The position numbers and the translations under genes were made by a program. Positions 1 through 7,607 of a stretch of DNA of 64,000 bases are shown here, in pieces. The notes below the pieces were generated by a model. The model did no database searches and was not told the origin of the DNA. It saw only the letters and a list, made by a program, of their open reading frames with translations. This stretch comes from Rhizomicrobium palustre (GTDB taxonomy: Bacteria > Pseudomonadota > Alphaproteobacteria > Micropepsales > Micropepsaceae), in the NCBI RefSeq assembly GCF_011761565.1, contig NZ_JAASRM010000001.1, positions 2,418,139-2,482,138 of the forward strand, given 5' to 3'. Each line of letters begins with the position of its first letter. Position 1 is the stretch's first letter.

Positions 1-165
1 GAGGTTCTTGGTGTGCCCGCCGGGAATGGTCTCCTTGATGGAGGCTGATTCTTCCACCGTGAACACCGGCGGGTGCGCATAGGTCTTATAGGCAATGCCA
101 AGGGCCTGAAAACGGTTGTACAGCGCGGTTTCACGCGCATCGGCAGAAGGAAGTGTTTCGCTCAT
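1..165 (-). CDS. ProX-type aminoacyl-tRNA(Pro) editing protein (partial, N-terminal 55 residues)
   Basis: The first 55 codons of a leftward gene are visible; the rest lies outside the window. The translation begins [12 protein letters not shown] and contains [12 protein letters not shown] followed by GGHTKNL. This is the N-terminal signature of the YbaK/ProX (PrdX, ProXp-ala) family, free-standing domains that hydrolyse mischarged Ala-tRNA(Pro) in the cytoplasm. The ATG at 163-165 is the only start near the family's N terminus. The gene is divergent from the TonB receptor at 397, with 231 bases between them. Assignment rests on the N-terminal motif only; the catalytic lysine region is not visible. 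Confidence 0.75.
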   Translation of the reverse strand, partial: MSETLPSADARETALYNRFQALGIAYKTYAHPPVFTVEESASIKETIPGGHTKNL

Positions 166-396
166 TTGCTCATTTCATCAGCATAACTTGCATTTTTGCG
201 GCAGCTTAAATGTGACAGTCCATAAAGCGCCACAAAAACGTAGTGCGCCTGCCACAGCGGCACGTAAAGCGCACATCGCCTAACCGTGTTTTCATTGACA
301 CAATTATGCAGCATCCACACATTCCCCGCCAATAACGCTGCGCGTTCCTAAGGCAGTGCAACTGGCTGTCCGAAATTTCGGCATTAGAGGGGTAAT

Positions 397-2562
397 ATGA
401 CGGGTAAAGCGACCCAGATCGGCAAATTCACTTCACTTCTTCTTCTCTCGGCGGCGTTCTGCGGCATTGCCCAGGCCCAGCAGATTGAAGAGGTGACGGT
501 TACCGCGCAGCGGCACGCGGAAAACCTGCAGGATGTGCCGATGTCGGTGGCGACGCTCGACACCAACAAGATCGAATCCATGTTTGCCTCCGGCCAGGAT
601 GTGCGCGCGTTGGCGAACTCGATCCCCAACGTCTATGCCGAAAGCTCGAACGGCCGCGTGGCGCCGCGCTTCTATATTCGCGGCCTCGGCAACACCGATT
701 TCGATCTCGCCGCCTCGCAGCCCGTGTCCATCATCATGGACAATGTGGTGATGGAAAACGTCATCCTGAAGAGCTCGCCGATTTACGATCTCGCGGCGGT
801 GGAAGTGGATCGCGGCCCGCAGGGCACGCTGTTCGGCCGCAACACCACGGCCGGTATCATCAAGCTCACCACGGCCAAGCCGACGGATGACTATCAATCC
901 CGCTTCACGGCCTCTTATGGCTCCTTCGGCACCACCAATATCGAAGCTGCAGCCGGTGGCGGCCTGACCGATACGATTTCGGCGCGCATTTCCGGCATCT
1001 GGCAGCATCGCGACAACTACATCGACAACGCCTTCCAGAAGACCAACGGCGTGATGGGCGGCTATGACGAAAAGGCCGCACGCTTGCAGGTGCAGTGGAA
1101 GCCGGATGACAAGTTCTCGGCCCTGTTCAACGTACATTTCCGCTCGCTGGATGGCACCGCGGCGATCTTCCGCGCCAACATCGTCGACAAGGGCTCCAAC
1201 AAGCTCAATTCGAACTACGTCTATAACAAGGTGTATTTCGACGGCGGCGCCAACAACCCGCAGAAGTACAATGGCCTCGGTACCTCGGCCGAGCTGGCCT
1301 ATGATTTCGGCCCGGTCACGCTGACCTCGATCACCGGTTACGAATACACCCACGGTTATAGCCGCGGCGATATCGACGGCGGCAATCCCACCGGTCCGGG
1401 CGTGATCTTCTTCCAGTCCGACACGCAGGACGGCCTGGATTATCTGCATCAGTATTCCCAGGAAATTCACCTAGCCTCGAACTCGACCGGTCCGCTCTTC
1501 TGGCAAGTCGGCGGCTTCTGGTTCGATACCGATTACCAGGACACGACCAATCCCTTCTATGTCGCCCCCACCGCAGTGCGCCAGACCAACATCTCCTACG
1601 CGCTGTTCGGCCAGACGAGCTACCAGTTCACCGACAAGCTGAAGGTGACGGGCGGCATCCGCTGGACCTCTGACACCAAAGGCATGACGGCGAATGGCCC
1701 CTTGATGAAGCCGATCACCGACCCGGTGCGTCTGCGCGGTTCCAACATCTCCTGGGACGTGAGCGCCGATTACAGCTTCACGGACGACCTGAAAGCCTAT
1801 GCCCGCGTAGCGACCGGCTTCCGTGCGCCGTCCATCCAGGGCCGCAATCTCGCTTTCGGCAATGGCTATTCCCAGGCCCGTTCGGAAACCATTACCTCCT
1901 ATGAAGCGGGTGTGAAGACCGAGCTCCTGGATAAAAGCCTGCGCCTCAACTTCGACGGCTTCACCTATTACGTCCGCAACATGCAGTTCTCGGCGATCGG
2001 CGGCGGCTCGAACTCCGTCAACCTGATGAATGCGCGTGCGGGCCTGGCCTATGGTCTGGAAGCCGACGCGGAATGGGCGATCACCAAGGACCTTCTCGTC
2101 ACCTTGGGCGCCAGCCGCACCGTCACCTCGATCCGCGATCCCAACCTGAAGACGGGCGTCTGCGCCCAGTGCACGGTGACGAACGCGGTGGATAAGGCCG
2201 GCAATGCCTATCTCAATGGCAATCCCTTCCCGCAGGCCCCGGATTACCAAGTCCAGTTCACGGCCCGCTATGGCTATCCGCTTGAGAATGGCGGCGAGCT
2301 CTTCGCTTATACCGATTGGTGGTGGCAGGGTTACACCAACTTCTTCCTCTACAAGTCGAAGGAGTTCAATTCGAACGGCAATTATGAAGGCGGGCTCAAG
2401 TTCGGCTATGTCTTCCCCGACAAGCACTTCCAGATTGCCGCCTATGCGCGCAACATCACCAACCGCAAGAATTTGCAGGGCGGTATCGACTTCGACGACC
2501 TCACCGGCTTCGTCAACGATCCGCGCGTGATCGGCATCGAGCTCTCGGCGCATATCCCGTAA
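397..2562 (+). CDS. TonB-dependent outer-membrane receptor
   Basis: This 721-residue protein is an outer-membrane beta-barrel that should import a scarce ligand using TonB/ExbB/ExbD energy. A signal peptide ends near residue 27 (GIAQA before QQ). A TonB box, IEEVTVTAQR, lies at residues 30-39. A plug domain follows to about residue 160, with GPQGTLFGRNTTAG at its usual place, and the rest is barrel strands rich in aromatic residues. The size and TVTAQR box match the siderophore/small-molecule class common in sphingomonads and relatives; substrate is unknown. The ATG at 397 has a GAGGGG ribosome-binding site. No transporter or regulator sits beside it, and a terminator follows at once, so it is probably monocistronic. 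Confidence 0.93.
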   Translation: MTGKATQIGKFTSLLLLSAAFCGIAQAQQIEEVTVTAQRHAENLQDVPMSVATLDTNKIESMFASGQDVRALANSIPNVYAESSNGRVAPRFYIRGLGNTDFDLAASQPVSIIMDNVVMENVILKSSPIYDLAAVEVDRGPQGTLFGRNTTAGIIKLTTAKPTDDYQSRFTASYGSFGTTNIEAAAGGGLTDTISARISGIWQHRDNYIDNAFQKTNGVMGGYDEKAARLQVQWKPDDKFSALFNVHFRSLDGTAAIFRANIVDKGSNKLNSNYVYNKVYFDGGANNPQKYNGLGTSAELAYDFGPVTLTSITGYEYTHGYSRGDIDGGNPTGPGVIFFQSDTQDGLDYLHQYSQEIHLASNSTGPLFWQVGGFWFDTDYQDTTNPFYVAPTAVRQTNISYALFGQTSYQFTDKLKVTGGIRWTSDTKGMTANGPLMKPITDPVRLRGSNISWDVSADYSFTDDLKAYARVATGFRAPSIQGRNLAFGNGYSQARSETITSYEAGVKTELLDKSLRLNFDGFTYYVRNMQFSAIGGGSNSVNLMNARAGLAYGLEADAEWAITKDLLVTLGASRTVTSIRDPNLKTGVCAQCTVTNAVDKAGNAYLNGNPFPQAPDYQVQFTARYGYPLENGGELFAYTDWWWQGYTNFFLYKSKEFNSNGNYEGGLKFGYVFPDKHFQIAAYARNITNRKNLQGGIDFDDLTGFVNDPRVIGIELSAHIP

Positions 2563-2586
2563 GCGGGCGCGTCAGACGCGACAGAA

Positions 2587-2620
2587 AAGGGCGGGCCGCA
2601 AGGCTCGCCCTTATTTTTTT
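2587..2620 (+). terminator. Intrinsic terminator of the TonB receptor gene
   Basis: AAGGGCGGGCC pairs with GGCTCGCCCTT around a GCAA loop, followed by ATTTTTTT. It lies 25 bases after the receptor stop codon. Confidence 0.85.
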
Positions 2621-2655
2621 GCGTCAGGAGAGTGCTGAGAAGAGGGCTCTAGATG

Positions 2656-2685
2656 TGAAAACGGGCGGACCTTTCGATCCGCCCG
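2656..2685 (-). terminator. Intrinsic terminator of the UrcA gene
   Basis: Read leftward, CGGGCGGA pairs with TCCGCCCG across an 8-base loop and is followed by TTTT. It lies about 70 bases downstream of the leftward UrcA gene. The 8-bp stem is perfect but the U-tract is short. Confidence 0.6.
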
Positions 2686-2752
2686 AAGTTATGCAGTGTG
2701 GGCTCGGCGCAGGCCTTGGCCTTCTCGGTCAGGCGCGCGCCGAAATGGCCTA

Positions 2753-3106
2753 TTAGAGGCCAGCAGCCATACGCGTGTAGCTGCCGTTGGTGGCATAGAG
2801 GTTCTGCACCAGCGGAGCCTTCACGGACTTCACAGCGGAGTTGATCGCATTGGCGCGGCAGGCGGCGAACTGCTTGGAGGCCAGCGCCGGGGCGACCGAA
2901 TAGGAGGAGTAGAAATAGGGCGAGTTGCCGCAAGCTTCGTTGGCGGCCTTCTCGATGCGGACCAGGAGGGTCTTCGCACCGGTTTCGGAGGCAAGGTCGA
3001 GATCGTGATAGGCGACCTGGACGTCCTTGCGGATGACTTCTTCGGCTTGGGCTGCGCCAGCGATCAAACCAGCGGCGACAAGAGCGGTGCCCACAATCTT
3101 CAGCAT
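2753..3106 (-). CDS. UrcA family secreted protein
   Basis: The 117-residue product starts MLKIVGTALVAAGLIAGAAQA, a signal peptide, so the mature protein of about 96 residues is periplasmic or exported. It has the UrcA-family pattern: an acidic/aromatic first part (VAYHDLDLAS), a helical segment LLVRIEKAANEACG, and a second cysteine in FAACRANAINSAV, giving two cysteines likely to form a disulfide. The family is widespread in Sphingomonadales and Caulobacterales; its function is unknown. A longer in-frame reading exists upstream, but ATG 3106 has an AGGAG site 5-6 bases before it and begins exactly at the signal peptide. The gene is divergent from a membrane-anchored winged-helix regulator, which may control it. 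Confidence 0.85.
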   Translation of the reverse strand: MLKIVGTALVAAGLIAGAAQAEEVIRKDVQVAYHDLDLASETGAKTLLVRIEKAANEACGNSPYFYSSYSVAPALASKQFAACRANAINSAVKSVKAPLVQNLYATNGSYTRMAAGL

Positions 3107-3409
3107 GTTGTTCTCCTTTGGTTGTTCAGCGGTCCCCATCCGAACCGCCGGAACAGACAACGCTGTCATGCGACGATTTGAAAGGGCCTGACCCCGATCT
3201 AACTCCGACTTTTGCCGCGCTGCAACCGACTTTTTGCAGTGCAGCAAAATACCTTTAGATCGCCACAAAAAAGTCGCCCAATCCATTGGCACTAGTGCAC
3301 AAATTCTGACGTTTACAAAACTGTGCAATAGCGAAAGTATAAGACGTTCGGAGGAGGAAACGCGCAAATCTGTGCTGCAAACGGGTAAGTCCGTTACGGA
3401 GCTATTAAG
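3107..3409. promoter_or_regulatory. Divergent promoter region with a 21-bp-spaced direct repeat and an inverted repeat
   Basis: This 303-base gap separates the UrcA gene from the winged-helix regulator and holds no gene. CCGACTTTTGC begins at 3205 and CCGACTTTTTGC at 3226. The 21-base offset is two helical turns, the arrangement favoured by OmpR/CadC-type winged-helix dimers. Overlapping the second copy, TTTTGC (3232-3237) and GCAAAA (3244-3249) form a 6-bp inverted repeat. These are candidate binding sites for the adjacent regulator; that link is an inference. Confidence 0.4.
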
Positions 3410-3943
3410 ATGCGTGCCGCTTTGGACCAGATTGTTCTGGTGCAAGAGAATGATTTCCAGTTGGGCGGGCTGAAGGTCTGCCCCTCCAAGCGTCTGGTGC
3501 TGGCGGGCGGGGCCCGTGAGCTGCTCCAGCCGCGGATCATGCAGGTTTTGGTCGCCTTGGCCCGGCGTCGGGGCGAGGTCGTCTCCCGCGATGAGCTGAT
3601 GGCCACCTGCTGGGGCGGATTCGCCGTCAGCGATGATGCCATTCACCGCTGTATCGCCCGGATTCGGCGGCTCTCCGAAAGCCATGGCGGCTTCACGCTC
3701 GAGACCGTGCCGCGGATTGGCTATCAGCTCATTTGTGACGCACCTGCCAACCAGGATGAAATGCGGGCTGAGGTTGAATGCCCTGCGGACTCAGCCTGCG
3801 CGGAGCCTGCGCTGCCGGAAAGCCTATTTCCGCAAACTCCATTCAATAGCTGGAAGGAAAGCCGGGCGGTCTTTGCGATGGCTGGATTTGCTGCTGGCGC
3901 GCTTCTGACCGCGGTCGGGTTTATCGGCGCGCGCCTGCTCTAA
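3410..3943 (+). CDS. Membrane-anchored winged-helix (CadC/ToxR-like) regulator without a sensor domain
   Basis: Residues 15-110 of this 177-residue protein form an OmpR/PhoB-type winged-helix DNA-binding domain (Trans_reg_C): LQPRIMQVLVALARRRGEVVSRDELM, then DDAIHRCIARIRRLSE, ending in ETVPRIGYQL. A hydrophilic, proline-rich linker follows. One hydrophobic segment at about 153-176 (AMAGFAAGALLTAVGFIGARLL) ends the protein, so it should sit in the inner membrane with DNA-binding in the cytoplasm and almost nothing outside. CadC/ToxR proteins normally carry a sizeable periplasmic sensor, absent here. A GGAG lies about 9 bases before ATG 3410. It is divergent from the UrcA gene, which suggests control of it or of itself. 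Confidence 0.8.
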   Translation: MRAALDQIVLVQENDFQLGGLKVCPSKRLVLAGGARELLQPRIMQVLVALARRRGEVVSRDELMATCWGGFAVSDDAIHRCIARIRRLSESHGGFTLETVPRIGYQLICDAPANQDEMRAEVECPADSACAEPALPESLFPQTPFNSWKESRAVFAMAGFAAGALLTAVGFIGARLL

Positions 3944-3951
3944 AGAAGAGA

Positions 3952-4026
3952 TTAGGCCGCGAAGCCCAGCACCGCGCCCAAGGTGAGGGCGATCAGGGCG
4001 GCGAGAAAAATAAAGGTGCGGCTCAT
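3952..4026 (-). CDS. Possible 24-residue membrane microprotein
   Basis: A short leftward frame encodes a 24-residue peptide beginning MSRTFIFLAALIALTLGAV and ending GFAA: two charged/polar residues, then one hydrophobic helix. Only a weak ribosome-binding site (GGACC) precedes ATG 4026. A single-span microprotein is plausible, but in G+C-rich DNA such frames arise by chance. It lies tail-to-tail with the winged-helix regulator gene, 8 bases from its stop codon. Confidence 0.25.
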   Translation of the reverse strand: MSRTFIFLAALIALTLGAVLGFAA

Positions 4027-4183
4027 CTTGGGTCCAAAGCGTTGTCTTGAAACTGCCATATGGTCGGCCACAATGGCGAAATCCGCGCCCCATTAGGGCT
4101 AAAGCGTGGTCTTTCTGAACGTTGCAGGTAAGGACTTTCCGTCGTTCTTGTGCCACGTGCAGGTGATGCGGCTTCGCGTTTAG

Positions 4184-4216
4184 CAAAACGGCCCGCCTTC
4201 GTGTGAAAGCGGGCCG
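4184..4216 (-). terminator. Intrinsic terminator of speE
   Basis: Read leftward, CGGCCCGC pairs with GCGGGCCG around a 12-base loop and is followed by TTTTGCT. It lies 27 bases after the speE stop codon. Confidence 0.75.
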
Positions 4217-4242
4217 CAGCAGCGTTCAGCTATGAACAGCGA

Positions 4243-5103
4243 TCAGGGGACCAAACGGGCAATCCATTCCGGCAGCGCGAAGGCGGCGGCATGGACTGCG
4301 GGGTTGTAGTAATCGGTCTTCAGTTTGAGGCGCTTATAAGCACGCGCAGCCTTTTTGATGCCGGCCGGAGTGCCGAGACGCGCCGCGCCCTTACCAGCCC
4401 AGGACAGGGTCATGAAGCCGCCAATGTAAGTCGGCACGACCGTCAGATAGAGGCCGGAGCGCGAGAAATGCGTCTTCAGTTCTTTCAGCGCGTCGGTGAT
4501 TTCCGAAGGCTGATAAAACGGCACGCCGGTCTGGAAAGTGGCGAACCCGCCGGGCTTCAGCGCGTTCTTGATGCGATCATAGAATGTCTCGCCGAACAGC
4601 GCCTTGCCCGGGCCGATCGGATCGGGACGATCGCCGATGATGAGATCAAAGCGAGCCTTGTTTTCCTTGCGCGCCAGGAATTCGAAGGCATCCGCCACTT
4701 CGATCTTGAGGCGCTTGTCGCGGAAGGCTTTGGCGTTGATTTCGCCAAAATGCTTCTTGCAGTGGGCGATCACGTCACCGTCGATATCGACCAGGATGAC
4801 TTCCTTCACGCCCTTATGCTTCAGCGCTTCGTCGGCGATGGAAAGGTCGCCGCCGCCAACGATCATCACGCTTTTGACCTTGCCGTGTTCCAGCATCGGC
4901 AGATGTGTCAGCATTTCCGCGTAGGCGGACTCGTCGCGGCTGGTGATCTGCACCACGCCGTCCAGCGTCATGACGCGGCCGTTAGAAACCGTGTCGAAAA
5001 TCTTGATGTGCTGATATTTGCTCTTTTCGTCGACCAGCGGAGCGCCGGCGAGCTCCATCGTCTGGGCATAGCCATTGTGCAGGCGTTCTTTGAAGCTCGT
5101 CAT
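4243..5103 (-). CDS. speE: Spermidine synthase (polyamine aminopropyltransferase)
   Basis: This 286-residue cytoplasmic enzyme transfers the aminopropyl group of decarboxylated S-adenosylmethionine to putrescine. Family motifs are in order: RDESAYAEMLTHLP (57-69), the nucleotide-binding IVGGGD (81-86), the acidic VDIDGDVI strand end (105-112), ADAFEFL (138-143) and the catalytic-loop Asp pair in GDRPDPIGPG (157-166). Two positions depart from the textbook pattern: GGGD is followed by LSIADE rather than GG, and the usual D-S/T-S/T-D-P loop reads D-R-P-D-P. Both catalytic aspartates remain. The partner gene speD is divergent across a 517-base gap, so the pair is shared as a locus but not as one transcript. 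Confidence 0.9.
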   Translation of the reverse strand: MTSFKERLHNGYAQTMELAGAPLVDEKSKYQHIKIFDTVSNGRVMTLDGVVQITSRDESAYAEMLTHLPMLEHGKVKSVMIVGGGDLSIADEALKHKGVKEVILVDIDGDVIAHCKKHFGEINAKAFRDKRLKIEVADAFEFLARKENKARFDLIIGDRPDPIGPGKALFGETFYDRIKNALKPGGFATFQTGVPFYQPSEITDALKELKTHFSRSGLYLTVVPTYIGGFMTLSWAGKGAARLGTPAGIKKAARAYKRLKLKTDYYNPAVHAAAFALPEWIARLVP

Positions 5104-5464
5104 AACCCCTCCGTGGTGGGCCTGGTGGAATCCTATAGGTTCCGTGGTTTCGGCGCGGGGCTTTTAGGGCCGAGCCCCCTTCAACACAAGCCCTGTGGCA
5201 CAAGCGTTTCTAGCTGAGCCTGCCGGGTGATTCTGCCTCTTCGCTCGCGCGAGCTCGTCCCGCGCTCGCTTGAGCCACGTACAAAGCGTGCACAAGGCAC
5301 GTCTCCGCGGCGTTCGATGACGAAAGCATGGCGAAGGCGTGGCGAAGTGTGCGGAGTCCGGCTTTGCTTAAGCCGCTGGAAAGGAATGTGACGCCAAACG
5401 TGGCTCAAGCTGCATCGTTCAGCGCACGCCGCGGCAAAATTTTTGACAGAGGGGTGACAAAGTT

Positions 5465-5493
5465 CTTGCGTCGGGGGGCAAGGGTCCTATATT
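5465..5493 (+). promoter_or_regulatory. Candidate promoter of speD
   Basis: CTTGCG (5465-5470) and TATATT (5488-5493) are separated by 17 bases, fitting an alphaproteobacterial housekeeping promoter. Transcription would start near 5500, about 120 bases before speD. The rest of the 5104-5620 gap shows no gene that I can support. Confidence 0.45.
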
Positions 5494-5499
5494 TCGCCC

Positions 5500-5556
5500 C
5501 GTTCCCTTCGGGGGACGAAGCGGCACGAGGGCCTTCCCTCGGGCCGCTTTCTTCTT
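5500..5556 (+). promoter_or_regulatory. speD leader: tandem hairpins with terminator-like structure
   Basis: Two hairpins follow the candidate promoter. The first is CGTTCCC/GGGGACG (5500-5506 with 5511-5517, TTCG loop, one G-U pair). The second is AAGCGGC-A-CGAGGG, loop CCTT, then CCCTCG-G-GCCGCTT (5518-5549), a 13-bp stem with one A-G mismatch, followed by TCTTCTT. No gene on this strand ends nearby, so the terminator-like hairpin sits inside the likely 5' leader of speD, 64 bases before its ATG. Attenuation or a polyamine/SAM-responsive leader is an inference; an independent small RNA ending here is the alternative. Confidence 0.5.
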
Positions 5557-5620
5557 GAGGCGCCCCCCTTCGCAAGGAGAGGGGCACAGGTGTCAATGCT
5601 CTGAGAGGGTAGGTGCCAGG

Positions 5621-6097
5621 ATGGCTCGACTCGAACTCGTGGCAGCGATCAAAGAAGCAAAGGCGCCTCGCGCCGGCGCGACTGCGAGGACTGTCCCGGT
5701 TCCTATTCCCCCTGGGGATGAGGACCGCAAGGACCACTTCATCAATCGTAACGGACTGACCTATGCGGGAAGTCACCTGATAATCGATCTATGGGACGCC
5801 GAGGGTCTCGACGACCGTGATCGGATTGAAGCCGCTTTGATCGATGCGGTGAAGGCAGCGGGGGCGACCCTTCTGCACATTCACCTCCATTGCTTCGAAG
5901 GCGGTGGCGGCATTTCTGGTGTCGCCGTGCTCGCTGAGAGTCATATCAGCGTGCACACTTGGCCGGAAAAAGGCTATGCGGCTTTCGACGTCTTCATGTG
6001 TGGAGATGCCGAGCCCCGCAAAGCGCTTTCTGTGTTCAAGGAAGCTTTTAATCCAGGTCGCCTGGTGATCGGCGAACATAAGCGCGGCGTGCTCTAA
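5621..6097 (+). CDS. speD: S-adenosylmethionine decarboxylase proenzyme
   Basis: The product makes decarboxylated S-adenosylmethionine, the aminopropyl donor for SpeE. It is the short bacterial type, a proenzyme that cleaves itself and converts a serine to the pyruvoyl cofactor. In this 158-residue protein, LAESHISVHTWPEKGYAAFD places the cleavage between Glu106 and Ser107. His112 and Cys127 lie 5 and 20 residues further on, the spacing of the processing histidine and catalytic cysteine in the Thermotoga enzyme. An N-terminal extension of about 40 residues precedes the conserved core. The frame is open further upstream, but ATG 5621 follows AGGGTAGG and lies after the leader hairpins. It is divergent from speE. 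Confidence 0.9.
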   Translation: MARLELVAAIKEAKAPRAGATARTVPVPIPPGDEDRKDHFINRNGLTYAGSHLIIDLWDAEGLDDRDRIEAALIDAVKAAGATLLHIHLHCFEGGGGISGVAVLAESHISVHTWPEKGYAAFDVFMCGDAEPRKALSVFKEAFNPGRLVIGEHKRGVL

Positions 6098-6121
6098 TCG
6101 GCCTCAAAGCGCGAATTCGTA

Positions 6122-6160
6122 AAAGGGCGGGAGCGCCAAAATGCTCCCGTCCTTTTTCTT
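6122..6160 (+). terminator. Intrinsic terminator of speD
   Basis: AAAGGGCGGGAGC pairs with GCTCCCGTCCTTT around an 8-base loop and is followed by a T-rich tract. It starts 24 bases after the speD stop codon. Confidence 0.85.
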
Positions 6161-6248
6161 TATCGGCGTTCCTTTTCGGCAGCCGGTTAACTGTGTTGTC
6201 GGATTGCCTCTGTCATAATGGCGGGCGAAACGGCGGGACCTTCAGATT

Positions 6249-7607
6249 TTGCGCTACGACGCTTGCATCATCGGCGCTGGGCCGGACGGGCTGGCTGCGG
6301 CCGCGCGGCTGGCTGGCGCCGGGCTGAAGGTGCTGCTGGTGGAGCGCGCCAATGAGACCGGTGGGCCGTGTGCGACGCGCGAATTCTCCCCTGGCTTCTT
6401 GGTTTCGCCTTTTGCCGATGTCCTGGCCGCCATCCCCGCGCCCCTGTTCCGCGATCTTGATCTCGCCCCCAGAGGCGCGCTTTTCACCGCAGCCGTGCCC
6501 GGGCCATATGCCGAATTACAGGCTGAGGTGATCCAGCGGGTGTACGAGGATGCGGCGCGGCCGGTTGCGGGTGGCCTCTCTTTCCAGCGCCGGATGCCCG
6601 AACCGCCTTTTCCCGGCGAGCCGCTTGCCACCATGGCGCTGGCCGATATCGCGCCCGAAGGGGTGAGTCTCGAGGCGGCCTCGCTGATGCCGTTCGATCC
6701 GGCCATTCCCGGCAGCGCGCTCGCAATCTTGGCGGGTGCGCCGGGCGGGCTAGCGCGTGGCGGTCTCGGCAGTCTTGGCAAGGCACTCACCCGCGCCGCC
6801 GAGGAGGCTGGGGCCGAGATCTCGCTGGGCCTGGAAGTGACCGATATTCGCCGCAGAGGCGGCCGGGTCTCAGCCGTCAGCCTCGCCGATGGGCGCGAGA
6901 TTGGCACCCGCGCGGTGATTTCCACCCTCGATCTGAAACGCACTTTCCTCTCGCTTTTTGCCTGGAACGAGCTTCCCAAAAGCTTGGTCGAGCGCGTCGG
7001 CGCCTTCCGCTCGGCGCCCGGCGTGGCGCGCTTTCTGGTGGCGCTGTCGCACATTCCCCGCCGCGCAGAGGGGCTGCGTGCGCCCATTCTTTTGTCCGCC
7101 GATGGCGAGCGCGCCTATCACGCCTGGAAAAGCGGAATTGTTCCGACACGGCCGCCCGCGCTGGTGCGTGTTGTCTCGGCGATCGATCCTGCCATGGCGC
7201 CAAGCGGCAAGGCGGTGGCAACCGTCACGCTGGGCGGCATTCCGCACAGCCCCTTCGATGGGCCCTGGACGCATGAAAAGCGTTTAAAGCTGGAAGCCTT
7301 GGCGCGCGACATGCTCGAAGAAGCCTTGCCGGGCAGCGCTGAAACAATCATCGCCAGCGAGCTTTTGGTGCCGCCGGATTTCGAAAATCTACTTGGCCTC
7401 ACCGAGGGCGATCTCATGGGCGGCGAGCTTGCCGCCGCACAGATGCTGGGCTTCCGTCCCTTCGCCGAATGCCGCGGCATGCGCACGCCGGTGCCGGGGC
7501 TTTATCTCGCAGGGCCTTCTTCCGCGCTTGGCCCCATCGCGACCTGTGCCTCCGGCTGGGCAGCCGCGGCGGCTGTCCTCGCCGATCTCGGAGGCGCGCA
7601 TGGCTGA
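6249..7607 (+). CDS. FAD-dependent oxidoreductase, phytoene-desaturase-like (first of pair)
   Basis: This 452-residue protein opens with a dinucleotide-binding fold, CIIGAGPDGLAAAARLAGAGL, ending in the acidic VLLVER and ETGG. It closes with the family's C-terminal FAD segment, PVPGLYLAGPSSALGPIATCASG. This is the phytoene desaturase/amine-oxidase-like class (CrtI-type COG1233), cytoplasmic or membrane-associated flavoproteins; the substrate is not known. The reading starts at TTG 6249 because the Rossmann motif begins only five residues in and no ATG precedes it; GGCGGGA lies upstream. The next gene starts inside its last codons (8-base overlap), so the two are translationally coupled. No carotenoid synthase gene is nearby, so a carotenoid role is unsupported. 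Confidence 0.82.
   Translation: MRYDACIIGAGPDGLAAAARLAGAGLKVLLVERANETGGPCATREFSPGFLVSPFADVLAAIPAPLFRDLDLAPRGALFTAAVPGPYAELQAEVIQRVYEDAARPVAGGLSFQRRMPEPPFPGEPLATMALADIAPEGVSLEAASLMPFDPAIPGSALAILAGAPGGLARGGLGSLGKALTRAAEEAGAEISLGLEVTDIRRRGGRVSAVSLADGREIGTRAVISTLDLKRTFLSLFAWNELPKSLVERVGAFRSAPGVARFLVALSHIPRRAEGLRAPILLSADGERAYHAWKSGIVPTRPPALVRVVSAIDPAMAPSGKAVATVTLGGIPHSPFDGPWTHEKRLKLEALARDMLEEALPGSAETIIASELLVPPDFENLLGLTEGDLMGGELAAAQMLGFRPFAECRGMRTPVPGLYLAGPSSALGPIATCASGWAAAAAVLADLGGAHG

Noticed and set aside
433-1470. Long leftward open frame opposite the first TonB receptor
   Set aside because: It is antisense to a clear receptor with signal peptide and TonB box, has no recognisable domain, and its composition is that of a complementary-strand shadow.
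5104-5464. Possible small ORF or RNA gene between speE and speD
   Set aside because: Short frames here have no ribosome-binding site or protein-like sequence, and I found no cloverleaf or known RNA shape apart from the leader hairpins further on.
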